The notes: generated from the letters alone by a model not told the origin. A stretch of DNA of 64,000 nucleotides from an uncultured Bacilli bacterium (GCA_934183155.1 CAKPSB010000007.1:7473-71472); one strand, 5' to 3'; shown: positions 25,702 through 34,698, numbered from the stretch's first letter. Program-made: numbers and translations.

Positions 25702-26685
25702 ATGAAAGAACTTTTTAAACAATTGGATGAAAATATAAATAGTCATGATGAGATTGTTATTATGACACACGCCAGAAGTGATTTGGATGGTATGGGTAGT
25801 GCAATTTGTTTGTCTGAAATTGTATCGTTTAAGGGTAAAAAATGTTGTATTGTTAAGCCTTATGAAAAAATAAATAGATCTTTAAAAAAAGCTTTTAAAT
25901 ATTTAGAAAGTAATAATATTGAAATTAAATTTAAAAGTGAAGAAGAAATTTTGAATGATAATGGGAATAAATTACTTATTATTGTTGATACGCAAAAAAG
26001 TGATTTTGTTGAAAGTGAAAAAGTTTTAAATAGTATTTGTGATAAGATTGTTATTGATCACCATATTGATGGAATAGATAGTATTTGTGATGTTATATAT
26101 AAGTATAATGATATTAATAAATCTAGTGTTGTAGAGATTATGGGTGAGTATTTAAACTATTTAAAGCTTGCCTTTAATCCTTTTATTATGACGGTTATGC
26201 TTGGAGGCATGGTTACTGATACTAGCAGTTTTAGCTTGAAAGTTACTTATAAAACTTTTGAAGTAGCTTCGTTTTTAATTAAAAATGGGGCGAGTATGGA
26301 CTCTGTTGGTTTTATGCTTAAAGAACCTAGGGAAGAGATGACTGACAGATATGAGTTTATTAAAAATTCTAAAGAAGTAATGAATAATGTTTTACTTTGT
26401 CAGATGGATGATAAAATACATAGTAATGTTGATATTGCTATGTTGGCAAAGGAACTTTTAAAATTTGAAAATGTTAAAGCGTCATTTGCTATTGGATTTT
26501 TATCTAAAAGAGTTATTGGTGTTAGTGCCAGATCAGTTAATGATATTAATGTTGGCAAGATTATGGAAAGTTTAGGCGGCGGTGGTCGGGCAACTGATGC
26601 AGCTTGCCAGATTAAAGATAAAAGTATTAGTGAGGTAGCATTAATGGTTATTAATGCCTTAAAGGAGGAAGAGAAATGCGAGTAA
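25702..26685 (+). CDS. DHH-DHHA1 phosphodiesterase in the gdpP position, lacking the GdpP sensor region
   Basis: A 327-aa soluble protein with all DHH motifs: HARSDLDGMGSA (Asp27, Asp29), DTQKSD (Asp96), IDHH (119-121) and TDTSSF (Asp173), plus the DHHA1 motif GGGGRATDAA (about 292-301). It is followed directly by rplI and dnaB, exactly where c-di-AMP phosphodiesterase GdpP lies in Bacillota. GdpP is about 650 aa with two TM helices, PAS and GGDEF domains before DHH; none of these precede it. Its size resembles DhhP/Pde2 or NrnA-type enzymes, so c-di-AMP, pApA or short RNA are candidate substrates. A TATAAT lies at 25678-25683. It overlaps rplI by 10 nt. Confidence 0.88.
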   Translation: MKELFKQLDENINSHDEIVIMTHARSDLDGMGSAICLSEIVSFKGKKCCIVKPYEKINRSLKKAFKYLESNNIEIKFKSEEEILNDNGNKLLIIVDTQKSDFVESEKVLNSICDKIVIDHHIDGIDSICDVIYKYNDINKSSVVEIMGEYLNYLKLAFNPFIMTVMLGGMVTDTSSFSLKVTYKTFEVASFLIKNGASMDSVGFMLKEPREEMTDRYEFIKNSKEVMNNVLLCQMDDKIHSNVDIAMLAKELLKFENVKASFAIGFLSKRVIGVSARSVNDINVGKIMESLGGGGRATDAACQIKDKSISEVALMVINALKEEEKCE

Positions 26686-27122
26686 TTTTACTTGAAGATG
26701 TTAAAAAAAAAGGAAAGAAAAACGAGATTATTACTGTAAAAGATGGTTATGGTATGTTTTTAATTAATAATAAGTTAGCTGTTAAAGAGACTAAAGGTAG
26801 TAGTTTGGTTTTGCAAAAGCAAAATGAAGAAGCTTTGCTTAAAGAAAATTTAGTGATTAAAGATTGTGAGAGTATAAAAGAAAAATTAGAAAAAATGACT
26901 ATTTCTTTTACAGTTAACACGGGTAAAGATGGTCAAGTTTTTGGACAAGTAAGTACTAAGCAAATTGCTTCTTCTCTTAAAGAAAAAGGTTTTGATATAG
27001 ATAAACGTAAAATTAAGTTAGATGTTCCTATTAATACACTTGGAGTAACTAATGTAACAATAATTTTACATAAAAAGGTGGAGGCTACGTTAAAGGTACG
27101 ATTGAAAAAAGCAGGTGATTAG
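26676..27122 (+). CDS. rplI: Ribosomal protein L9
   Basis: A 148-aa protein with the L9 N-terminal domain (MRVILLEDVKKKGKKNEIITVKDGYG, residues 1-26 in blocks), a charged connecting helix and a C-terminal domain. L9 is an elongated protein at the base of the L1 stalk. GGAGGAAG precedes its ATG, which lies in the last 10 nt of the DHH gene. It abuts dnaB with no gap. Confidence 0.96.
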   Translation: MRVILLEDVKKKGKKNEIITVKDGYGMFLINNKLAVKETKGSSLVLQKQNEEALLKENLVIKDCESIKEKLEKMTISFTVNTGKDGQVFGQVSTKQIASSLKEKGFDIDKRKIKLDVPINTLGVTNVTIILHKKVEATLKVRLKKAGD

Positions 27123-28469
27123 ATGAACGAAAGGGTTATGCCACAAAAAATTGATGCTGAACAAGCTATTCTTGGCTCAATGTTTTTAAGCGAAAAGGCA
27201 TTAGAGAGAGTTTGTGAAAGCTTAAATAAAGATATGTTTTATTTGGACAATCACAAAAAAATATTTGAAACTATTAAAAATTTATTTGATAATAAAGTTC
27301 CTATTGATATTACAACTGTTACTGCTGAACTTGATAGGAAAAAGATTTTAAATCAAGTTGGGGGTGTTGAATATTTAACCCAGATTGTTAATATTGTTCC
27401 TACAGCAGCAAATTGTGAGGAATATATTAAGATTGTTGAGGAAAAATTTTTAAGACGTAATTTGATTGAAGCGGGAACTGATATTGCTAATGCGGGTTTT
27501 TCTTCAACTGATGATATTGGTGAAATTCTTGATGATGCGGAGAAGAAAATTTTTGATGTTGTTAAGAATAGAAGAGGATCTGAATTTAAAACTATTCAAG
27601 ATGTTTTATTTAAAGCACAAGCTGATTTAGAAAAGTTATCTTCTTTAAAAGGAGAAATTACAGGAGTACCTTCTGGTTATTATGATATTGATAAACTTAC
27701 AGCTGGTTTTCATGAAAATGAACTTATAATTGTTGCGGCTCGTCCGGCTATGGGTAAGACGGCTTTTGCAGTTAATATGGCGGTTAATATGGCTTTAAAT
27801 TCCAAAAAAACAGTAGCTTTGTTTAATATGGAAATGGGTGCGGAGCAGCTTATATCACGTATGCTTTCTTCTGTTGGTCAAATTGAAGCTAATAAGCTAC
27901 GTACAGGAAAACTTGAGCATCAAGACTGGAAGAGAGTAAATGAGGCTATTAGTAGGCTTGCAGATACGAAGATTTTTATCGATGATACCCCTGGAATGAC
28001 TGTTAGTGAGATTAGGGCAAAATGTCGAAGACTTGCTAATAGTGCAGATGGATTGGACGTTGTTATTATTGACTACTTGCAGCTTATCAGTGGGTCGGCT
28101 AAATATGCTGGTCAAAGGCAACAAGAAGTATCAGAAATTTCACGTAGTTTGAAAACAATGGCAATGGAACTTAATATTCCTGTTATTGCTCTTGCTCAAC
28201 TTTCACGTAGTGTTGAAGGTCGTGAAGATAAAAGGCCACTTTTGTCTGATTTAAGGGAGTCGGGTTCTATTGAACAAGATGCTGATATTGTAGCTTTTCT
28301 TTATAGGGATGATTATTATAATAAAGAAAGTGCAATTGATGAGAATACTAGTAAGAGTGAATTTATTATTTCTAAGCATCGTAGTGGGCCAACTGCTAGT
28401 GTTAATTTAATTTTTAAACGTGATACTAGTTCATTTTTTAACATGGAAAATAGTCAAGTGGGTGAATAG
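27123..28469 (+). CDS. dnaB: Replicative DNA helicase
   Basis: A 448-aa hexameric helicase (called DnaC in B. subtilis) that unwinds DNA at the fork. The N-terminal domain begins with MPQKIDAEQAILGSMFL; the RecA-like domain has Walker A ARPAMGKTAF and later DYLQLI and the conserved SRSVEGREDKRP and DLRESGSIEQDAD. The ATG follows GGTGATTAG immediately after rplI. The gdpP/rplI/dnaB order is conserved in Bacillota. Confidence 0.97.
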   Translation: MNERVMPQKIDAEQAILGSMFLSEKALERVCESLNKDMFYLDNHKKIFETIKNLFDNKVPIDITTVTAELDRKKILNQVGGVEYLTQIVNIVPTAANCEEYIKIVEEKFLRRNLIEAGTDIANAGFSSTDDIGEILDDAEKKIFDVVKNRRGSEFKTIQDVLFKAQADLEKLSSLKGEITGVPSGYYDIDKLTAGFHENELIIVAARPAMGKTAFAVNMAVNMALNSKKTVALFNMEMGAEQLISRMLSSVGQIEANKLRTGKLEHQDWKRVNEAISRLADTKIFIDDTPGMTVSEIRAKCRRLANSADGLDVVIIDYLQLISGSAKYAGQRQQEVSEISRSLKTMAMELNIPVIALAQLSRSVEGREDKRPLLSDLRESGSIEQDADIVAFLYRDDYYNKESAIDENTSKSEFIISKHRSGPTASVNLIFKRDTSSFFNMENSQVGE

Positions 28470-28470
28470 A

Positions 28471-29940
28471 ATGAAGAAAATTTCAATATATTTGATGATT
28501 GCAATTGTCTTTTTGGGTTTATTTACTTTAGGTTTTGGTTATAAAAATTCACCAGAACCTAATAATTATTATGAGGTATATCTTAATGATGAATTACTCG
28601 GTGTTATAAAAAATGAAAAAACTTTAGAGAGTTATATTGATAAAAATGGTGATTATTATAAGCAAAAATATAAGGTAAATAAAGTTTTTTCTCCTAAGGG
28701 TCTTCATGTCAGAAAACTTACAACATATAATGGTAAAACCTCTTCGGTTAGTTCTATTTATAATAAAATAGCAAAAAAAGAGGATTTTACAATTCGAGGA
28801 TATGAGTTTATTATTAAAAGGCAGAATGATGATAAGGTTGAAACTCAAAACATTTATGTTTTAGATAAAAAAATATTTAAAAAAGCAATTGAAACATTAA
28901 TTGATACATTTGTTGGTAAAGATCAATATAAAGCTTATATTGATGATACACAAGTTAAAATTACTTCAACTGGTGAAAATATTCAAAATGTGTATATTGA
29001 TGATGATATAACTGTACGTGAAACTAATATTTCTGTTAATGAGAAGATATATATGGATGATTCTTCTTTGGCTCATTTTCTTTTGTATGGAGATAATGCA
29101 GTTTCATCTGAATATGAAGTCAAAGCAGGGGATACTATTGAAAATGTTGCTTTTAATAACAAAATAAGTCCAGAGGAGGTTTTGATTTCTAATCCAAGTC
29201 TTACTAGTACAAATAATTTACTTTATCCTGGTCAGAAACTTAAAATTATTGAAACTAATCCTCAAATTAATGTTGTTGAAGAGTCATATGTAGTTAAAGA
29301 TGTTGAAAGTCAATATAAAACTGAGGAAAGATATGATAATAATGCTGTTATTGGTCAAGATAAGGTAGTTCAAGAAGGTGTGAATGGTCTTGAGCGAGTA
29401 TCTCAAAAAGTAAAAAAAGTTAATGGAAATATTAATTATGTTGATCCTCAAGGTAAACAGGTTATAAAGGAACCTATAAATAAAGTTGTTATAAAAGGTA
29501 ATAAATATGTTCCGACTGTTGGTAGTATGACTGGATGGGGATGGCCTACTGATAGTGGTTGGACTATGAGTAGTGGTTATTCTTATCGTTCTAGTCCGTT
29601 TGGCAAAGGTCGTGAGTTACATACTGGTTTAGATATTTCTGGTACAGGATATGGTTCTAAGATATATGCAACAAACAATGGTGTGGTTGAAATTGCTGAA
29701 TATCATTATAGTTATGGTAATCATGTTGTTATTAACCATAATAATGGTTATATGACTTTATATGGTCACATGAGTAAAATAGCTGTTAAAAAAGGACAAA
29801 CGGTTGCTAAAGGACAAGTTATTGGTTATGTCGGTATGACTGGGTCTGCTACTGGTCCACATGTTCATTATGAAGTTTGGAAAGGATGCAAATATTGTCA
29901 TGTTAATCCATCTGTTTTGTATCCTAATGGATATCGTTAA
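28471..29940 (+). CDS. Membrane-anchored M23 peptidase with LysM and G5 domains
   Basis: A 489-aa cell-wall hydrolase. An N-terminal membrane segment (about residues 5-24) is followed by a long extracellular region, a LysM domain (YEVKAGDTIENVAFNNKISPEEV, about residues 212-255), a G5-like domain (ESQYKTEERYDNNAVIGQDK region) and a C-terminal lysostaphin-type metallopeptidase. Zinc and catalytic motifs are intact: HTGLDISG (His-x3-Asp) and HVHYE (His-x-His). ATG 28471 is chosen because it begins at the membrane anchor and abuts dnaB. It probably cleaves peptide cross-bridges at the cell surface. It ends with a TAATG overlap with walJ. Confidence 0.92.
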   Translation: MKKISIYLMIAIVFLGLFTLGFGYKNSPEPNNYYEVYLNDELLGVIKNEKTLESYIDKNGDYYKQKYKVNKVFSPKGLHVRKLTTYNGKTSSVSSIYNKIAKKEDFTIRGYEFIIKRQNDDKVETQNIYVLDKKIFKKAIETLIDTFVGKDQYKAYIDDTQVKITSTGENIQNVYIDDDITVRETNISVNEKIYMDDSSLAHFLLYGDNAVSSEYEVKAGDTIENVAFNNKISPEEVLISNPSLTSTNNLLYPGQKLKIIETNPQINVVEESYVVKDVESQYKTEERYDNNAVIGQDKVVQEGVNGLERVSQKVKKVNGNINYVDPQGKQVIKEPINKVVIKGNKYVPTVGSMTGWGWPTDSGWTMSSGYSYRSSPFGKGRELHTGLDISGTGYGSKIYATNNGVVEIAEYHYSYGNHVVINHNNGYMTLYGHMSKIAVKKGQTVAKGQVIGYVGMTGSATGPHVHYEVWKGCKYCHVNPSVLYPNGYR

Positions 29941-30698
29941 TGAAAGTTTGTATTTTAGCTAGTGGCAGTAAGGGTAATTGTGCTTATATTGAAACTGATA
30001 AAACAAGGTCTCTTGTTGATTTGGGAATGAGTGCAAGTTATATTAGTAAGTCTTTGAAGAACATAGGGGTTGACCCTTTTTCTATTCAAAGGGTATTTAT
30101 TACTCATACACATAGTGATCATGTGGCTGGTCTTAAAGTTTTTATTAAGAAATATCATCCTATTATTTATTTAACTGAGAAGATGGATAATGAGCTTGAT
30201 TTTGATATTGAAGATAAGGTTTACATTGATAAAACAACAGTTATTGATGATTTAATGGTTGATGTTTTTAAAACTTCACATGATGTGGCTGATAGTAATG
30301 GCTATGTTTTTGAAAGTAATGGTAAAAGTGTTGTATATGTTACAGATACAGGATATATTCATGTTAAAAATTTTAATAAATTACGTAATAAAAACATGTA
30401 TGTTTTTGAAAGTAATCATGATGTAAGAATGCTTAAAGAAGGAAGGTATCCATATCATTTGCAGCAAAGAATTTTAGGCGACAAGGGACATTTGTCTAAT
30501 AAGGATAGTGCTTATTATTTATCAAAGTTAATTGGGGATAAAACAAAAAAGATTATTTTAATCCATTTAAGTGAAGAAAATAATAAACCAGAAATTGCTT
30601 TAAAAACATTATTAGATACTTTGAACAAAAATGATTTGCCAATACCAGACATTGAGATTGCTTGTCAGAAAGAAAGTACGGAGCTTGAGGTTTTATGA
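29940..30698 (+). CDS. walJ: WalJ/YycJ-type metallo-beta-lactamase-fold hydrolase
   Basis: A 252-aa MBL-fold protein with HTHSDH (His-x-His-x-Asp-His, about residues 59-64) and further metal ligands downstream (FKTSHD, HLSEEN). The beginning MKVCILASGSKGNCAYIE is typical of YycJ/WalJ, linked to cell-wall regulation and possibly DNA repair. It overlaps the M23 gene by one base and rlmH by four. In B. subtilis walJ-htrA-rlmH lie together with walRK; here the walRK genes and htrA are absent and a peptidase precedes it. Confidence 0.9.
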   Translation: MKVCILASGSKGNCAYIETDKTRSLVDLGMSASYISKSLKNIGVDPFSIQRVFITHTHSDHVAGLKVFIKKYHPIIYLTEKMDNELDFDIEDKVYIDKTTVIDDLMVDVFKTSHDVADSNGYVFESNGKSVVYVTDTGYIHVKNFNKLRNKNMYVFESNHDVRMLKEGRYPYHLQQRILGDKGHLSNKDSAYYLSKLIGDKTKKIILIHLSEENNKPEIALKTLLDTLNKNDLPIPDIEIACQKESTELEVL

Positions 30699-31141
30699 AA
30701 ATAATATGTGTTGGTAAGATTAAAGAAAAGTTTTATAAAGATGCAGTTTGTGAATATTTAAAAAGAATTAGTAAATATTGTAAACTTGAAATTATAGAAA
30801 TTTCTGATGAATCTTTAGAGGTGCTTGCACCTTTAAAAGAGGGTGAAAAAATACTTTCTAAAATTAAGGATAATGATTATGTTATTACTTTGGAAATTGA
30901 TGGAAATAGTTTAAATTCTTTGGAATTTGCTAAAAAAATAGATTGTAATTTTAATTCTAATAAGAATTTAGTTTTTGTTGTTGGCGGGTCTTATGGGCTT
31001 TCTGATGATGTTAAAAAACGTAGTGATTATAAATTATCTTTTTCGTCTTTTACATTTCCTCATCAGTTATTTAGAATTATTTTACTCGAGCAAATTTATA
31101 GGTCTTTTAAAATAAATCATAATGAAAATTACCATAAGTGA
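30695..31141 (+). CDS. rlmH: 23S rRNA pseudouridine1915 N3-methyltransferase
   Basis: A 148-aa SPOUT-class methyltransferase. The N-terminus MKIICVGKIKEKFYK, the SAM-knot segment FVVGGSYGLSDDV and the C-terminus LEQIYRSFKINHNENYHK are diagnostic of RlmH. It is about 10 residues shorter than typical. It overlaps walJ by 4 nt (ATGA). Confidence 0.95.
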   Translation: MKIICVGKIKEKFYKDAVCEYLKRISKYCKLEIIEISDESLEVLAPLKEGEKILSKIKDNDYVITLEIDGNSLNSLEFAKKIDCNFNSNKNLVFVVGGSYGLSDDVKKRSDYKLSFSSFTFPHQLFRIILLEQIYRSFKINHNENYHK

Positions 31142-31189
31142 ATAAATTTATAATAAATTACCCACTATTAATTAGAGGGTGATTTTTTT

Positions 31190-31717
31190 ATGAAGAAAAT
31201 TATTTGTTTGTTAATTGGTATTTTTATATTTTATGTTTTTATTTCTAATAGTTTGGCTAAAAGTCTAACTATACCAAACGATGCTATTAGAATTAGAATT
31301 ATTCCTAATAGTAATTCTTCTTTTGATCAAGATATTAAAAAAAAGGTTAAGGATAAAATCGAAATAACGATGTATGATTTGCTTAAGGATGCGAAAAGTT
31401 CTAAAGAAGCTTACGATATTATTGAAAATAATTTGGAGTTAGTTGACAAAGATGTACAGAAGGTGTTGAACTTTGAGAACTATGATAAAGGTTATAATGT
31501 TAATTTTGGAAAAAATTACTTTCCTCAAAAGGAATATAAAGGCGTTAAATATGAGGAAGGATATTATGAATCTTTACTTATTACGCTTGGTAAGGGAGAA
31601 GGCGATAATTGGTGGTGTGTTTTGTTTCCACCTTTGTGTTTAATCGAAGGTGAGGAGAATGATAGTGTCGAGTATAAGTCAATTGTAATGGAAATTCTTA
31701 ACAAATATTTACCATAA
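31190..31717 (+). CDS. spoIIR: Stage II sporulation protein R (SpoIIR)-like
   Basis: A 175-aa secreted protein with an N-terminal hydrophobic signal (about residues 3-22). The family blocks IRIRIIPNSNSSFDQ (34-48) and YYESLLITLGKGEGDNWWCVLFPPLC (in blocks, about 126-151) are conserved. In B. subtilis SpoIIR is made in the forespore and activates SpoIIGA to process pro-sigma-E. GAGGGTGAT precedes the ATG. An MntP/YtaF-like gene follows. Its presence suggests the organism or a recent ancestor forms endospores, or that the protein has another role. Confidence 0.9.
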   Translation: MKKIICLLIGIFIFYVFISNSLAKSLTIPNDAIRIRIIPNSNSSFDQDIKKKVKDKIEITMYDLLKDAKSSKEAYDIIENNLELVDKDVQKVLNFENYDKGYNVNFGKNYFPQKEYKGVKYEEGYYESLLITLGKGEGDNWWCVLFPPLCLIEGEENDSVEYKSIVMEILNKYLP

Positions 31718-31756
31718 ATTTTTGATTAGTGTCATAGTTTTTTTTAGGAGGCTTTT

Positions 31757-32278
31757 ATGGCACTAGTTTTTTTAATGGCTATTAGTTTAAGTATGGATGC
31801 TTTTTCGCTTTCTTTAATTTATGGCGCTTTGGGTATGAGCAGTAAAGAAAATTTGTTTTTGTCTATGGTTGTTGGAATATTTCATTTTGTGATGCCTTTT
31901 TTAGGAATGTTTATATCTAAATTTGCTTTTGATTTATTTAAATTTGATATGGATATTTTAACAACTTTTATTTTATGTTTTATAGGATTAGAGATGATTA
32001 TTTCATCTTTTAATAAAAAAAACAAAGTATATTATTTGAAATTTAAGGATTATTTTTTATTTGGATTTGCGGTTAGTGTTGATAGTTTTTCTGTTGGCAT
32101 TACTCTTTTAAATATTAAAAATGGGATGTTTGCGCCAGTTATTTTTTCTTTAACTAGTTTTTTATTTACTTTTATTGGCTTATCTTTAGGTAATAAAGTC
32201 GAAAAATTACTTGGAAAAGTGGCGACTCTTTTTGGCGGGACTATTTTGTTTATTATTGGGATTATTTATGTCATGTAA
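31757..32278 (+). CDS. MntP/YtaF-family membrane protein
   Basis: A 173-aa polytopic membrane protein with about six helices. The two family repeats are visible, each with a conserved Asp: ISLSMDAFSLSL (Asp13 area) and FAVSVDSFSVGI. MntP exports manganese; its relative YtaF is a sporulation-associated protein. The neighbouring spoIIR gene makes the YtaF type attractive, but the sequence alone does not settle this. TAGGAGG precedes the ATG. Confidence 0.85.
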   Translation: MALVFLMAISLSMDAFSLSLIYGALGMSSKENLFLSMVVGIFHFVMPFLGMFISKFAFDLFKFDMDILTTFILCFIGLEMIISSFNKKNKVYYLKFKDYFLFGFAVSVDSFSVGITLLNIKNGMFAPVIFSLTSFLFTFIGLSLGNKVEKLLGKVATLFGGTILFIIGIIYVM

Positions 32279-32347
32279 ATGTAAAGTACTTAAAAAAGTG
32301 AAAACAAAGAAAATATATGGTGGTAAAATAATTGATAAGGTGATTTT

Positions 32348-33598
32348 ATGGATAAAATAAAAGTTATTGGTGGTCAAATTTTGAGCGGTCAAATTCATAT
32401 AAGTGGCTCAAAAAATAGTGTTGTTTCTTTGATACCTGCGGCAATTTTGTCAGACAAAGTTAGTATTTTTAGTATTCCACATATTTCAGATGTTTATAAT
32501 TTGGAAAGTATTTTGAAATATTTAAATGTTTCTTTTGATTATAAGGAGGATATTTTAAATATTGATGTTTCAAATATTCAAAATAAAAAAATTACTTTAG
32601 AATATTCTAGTAAATTACGGGCTTCTTATTATTTTATGGGAGCTTTATTAGCAAAATTTGGTAGAGTTGAAATTAGTTTACCTGGTGGGTGCTCTATTGG
32701 CGCTAGACCAATTGATTTTCATTTAAAAGGTTTTGAAAAAATGGGTGCACGGGTAACTATTAAGGATTCTTTTTATATTATTGAGGCTGATTTTTTAAAG
32801 GGAGCAGAGCTTAATTTACCTTTTCCTAGTGTGGGAGCAACGGTTAATTTATTATTAGCGGCTGTTAAAGCTAGAGGTACAACTGTTATTAGTAATGCAG
32901 CTTGTGAACCAGAAATTGGTAATTTGATTGATTTTTTAAATAGTATGGGGGCTAAAATAAAAGGTAAAGATACAAACAGGTTAGTTATTGATGGTGTTTT
33001 AAATTTATCTGGTGGTTTTGTTAAGGTTATTCCTGATCGGATTGAAGCAGGAACTTATATTTTGGCTGGTGTTATGAATGGTAAAAATTTAGAAATTTGT
33101 AATGTTAATAAGGATCATTTAAAGAGCTTTTTTGACAAATTAGATGAAATGGGCGCAGATTATAAAATAGTTGGTGATAAAGTTATTACTAACAAGGTTT
33201 CTCATTTACGTCCATGTCATATTGAAACGGCAGTATATCCTGGATTTGCAACTGATTTACAACAACCAATAACAACGCTTTTGTTACTTGCTGATGGTGA
33301 AAGTACAGTCCGTGAGACAATTTATGAAAATAGATTTCAAAACACTAAATATTTAAATGAAATGGGTGCTAATATTAAAGTTGATGGTGATACTATTCAT
33401 GTTTATGGCCCTACTAAATTAAATGGAAAACTTGTTAGAACTAGTGATTTAAGAGCTGGTGCAGCGCTTGTATTAGCGGCTTTGTCTGCTAGGGGAGAGA
33501 CAACAATTACTGATATTAAACATTTGCTTAGAGGTTATAGTGATCTTATTGAAAAGTTTACTAATGTTGGAGCTAAAATATGGCTTATCGATGAATAA
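32348..33598 (+). CDS. murA: UDP-N-acetylglucosamine 1-carboxyvinyltransferase
   Basis: A 416-aa enzyme making the first committed peptidoglycan precursor from UDP-GlcNAc and phosphoenolpyruvate. The catalytic Cys is Cys115 in LPGGCSIGARPIDFH, so fosfomycin would be expected to inhibit it. SKNSVV near the N-terminus (residues 21-26) and DLRAGAALVLAAL near the C-terminus are conserved. AGGTGAT precedes the ATG. A hairpin identical to the one after mnmE follows. Confidence 0.96.
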   Translation: MDKIKVIGGQILSGQIHISGSKNSVVSLIPAAILSDKVSIFSIPHISDVYNLESILKYLNVSFDYKEDILNIDVSNIQNKKITLEYSSKLRASYYFMGALLAKFGRVEISLPGGCSIGARPIDFHLKGFEKMGARVTIKDSFYIIEADFLKGAELNLPFPSVGATVNLLLAAVKARGTTVISNAACEPEIGNLIDFLNSMGAKIKGKDTNRLVIDGVLNLSGGFVKVIPDRIEAGTYILAGVMNGKNLEICNVNKDHLKSFFDKLDEMGADYKIVGDKVITNKVSHLRPCHIETAVYPGFATDLQQPITTLLLLADGESTVRETIYENRFQNTKYLNEMGANIKVDGDTIHVYGPTKLNGKLVRTSDLRAGAALVLAALSARGETTITDIKHLLRGYSDLIEKFTNVGAKIWLIDE

Positions 33599-33621
33599 TA
33601 AATAATTTTGTTAATATATTT

Positions 33622-33648
33622 AAGTAGATTTATTTCTACTTTTTTTAT
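33622..33648 (+). terminator. Intrinsic terminator after murA
   Basis: Stem AAGTAGA (33622-33628) / TCTACTT (33635-33641), loop TTTATT, then Ts. It is the same sequence as the hairpin after mnmE (6766-6785). Confidence 0.8.
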
Positions 33649-33658
33649 AGGTGATTTT

Positions 33659-34297
33659 ATGAAAAAGATTTTATTTTTGGGAATTGTTTTAATTATTATT
33701 TTTATTATATATTTGTGTAATATTGATAAGAAAGTTTATTATGTGGCATTGGGTAATGGGACTGATATGATTGATGGTAATTATAATTATCCACATTATA
33801 TAAAAGATTATTTAAAAAAAAGGAAAGTTTTAGAAAAATATTTAGATGATTTTTCAGAAAGAAATGTTAAAATCACAGATATTATTAACGATATTAATGA
33901 TAATAGGAAGATGATAACTAATAAGGGAAATTTTACAATGAAAAATGTTTTAATAAAAGCTGATTTGGTTACTATTAGTTTTGATGTTAAGGAAGTTTAT
34001 TTTATGAAAAAAGGAGGTTTTTCTTCAGATGAAGTTTATAATTACATCGATGAGTTAGTTAAAGATGCGGCGGATTTGTTTAAACTTATAAGACAGTATT
34101 GTAAGGAAGATATTATTTTTATTGGATTTAATGGTAATGATAAATTTATTAATTATTTGAATAGGCGTTTTAAAAAAATATGTGATGTTAATGATATTGA
34201 GTATGTTTATGTAAATGATTTAAAGAAAAATGATTTTGAAAAAGTAGCGAATAGAGTTATAAAAAAAATTGATAAAAAGGTTTTTATGGATAAATAG
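33659..34297 (+). CDS. Membrane-anchored, degenerate SGNH-hydrolase-like protein
   Basis: A 212-aa protein with one N-terminal membrane helix (about residues 3-23) and an external domain. YYVALGNGTDMIDG lines up with the YVALGDS block I of SGNH/GDSL esterases, but the nucleophile Ser is replaced (GNG instead of GDS). ADLVTISFDVKEV corresponds to the block III region, also lacking the canonical Gly-x-Asn-Asp. It is therefore probably not a standard esterase and may be a binding or structural relic. The resemblance is weak and inferred. ATG 33659 has AGGTGAT upstream. Confidence 0.5.
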   Translation: MKKILFLGIVLIIIFIIYLCNIDKKVYYVALGNGTDMIDGNYNYPHYIKDYLKKRKVLEKYLDDFSERNVKITDIINDINDNRKMITNKGNFTMKNVLIKADLVTISFDVKEVYFMKKGGFSSDEVYNYIDELVKDAADLFKLIRQYCKEDIIFIGFNGNDKFINYLNRRFKKICDVNDIEYVYVNDLKKNDFEKVANRVIKKIDKKVFMDK

Positions 34298-34382
34298 TTG
34301 ATTTTTTTCCTTTAAATGTGTTATTATATATTCGCATAAATTTCTATGACTTATTTTAGTCATGGCGGAAGGAGAAGATAGA

Positions 34383-34595
34383 ATGAAAAAAGAAATTCAT
34401 CCTAATTATATGGACACAAAAGTAACTTGTGCTTGCGGTAATACTTTTACAGTAAGATCAAATAAACCTGAGTTAGAAGTTGAAGTTTGTGATAAATGTC
34501 ATCCTTTTTTTACTGGAAAACAAGGAACAGTTAAGAAGGCTGGTCAAATTGAAAAATTCAACAAAAAGTATGGTATTTCTAAAGAAAGCAAATAA
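34383..34595 (+). CDS. rpmE: Ribosomal protein L31 (zinc type)
   Basis: A 70-aa protein, type A L31, with zinc cysteines in CACGNTF and CDKCHPFFTGKQ. MKKEIHPNYM is the canonical start and GTVKKAGQIEKFNKKYG the typical C-terminus. GGAGAAG precedes the ATG at 34383. A small hairpin (ATGACT / AGTCAT near 34346-34363) lies in the leader and might be regulatory. Confidence 0.96.
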   Translation: MKKEIHPNYMDTKVTCACGNTFTVRSNKPELEVEVCDKCHPFFTGKQGTVKKAGQIEKFNKKYGISKESK

Positions 34596-34621
34596 GAATT
34601 TACTTTTTATTAATGTGATTT

Positions 34622-34650
34622 CGTCTTCTGAAAATGGAGACGCTTTTTTT
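34622..34650 (+). terminator. Intrinsic terminator after rpmE
   Basis: 7-bp stem CGTCTTC / GGAGACG (34622-34628 with 34636-34642, one wobble), 7-nt loop, then CTTTTTTT. Confidence 0.8.
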
Positions 34651-34690
34651 AAAAAAAATTGTAACTTTATTTTGGTTACAATTTTTAATT
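34650..34690. terminator. Bidirectional terminator between rpmE and gpsA
   Basis: 9-bp stem AATTGTAAC / GTTACAATT (34657-34665 with 34675-34683) with an A-run before and a T-run after. It can stop transcription from both converging genes. Confidence 0.75.
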
Positions 34691-34698
34691 ATTATTTA

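Noticed and set aside
31141..31189. Possible terminator between rlmH and spoIIR
   Set aside because: The short complementary bases (ACCCA / GGGT) overlap the spoIIR ribosome binding site and have no T-run directly after a stable stem.
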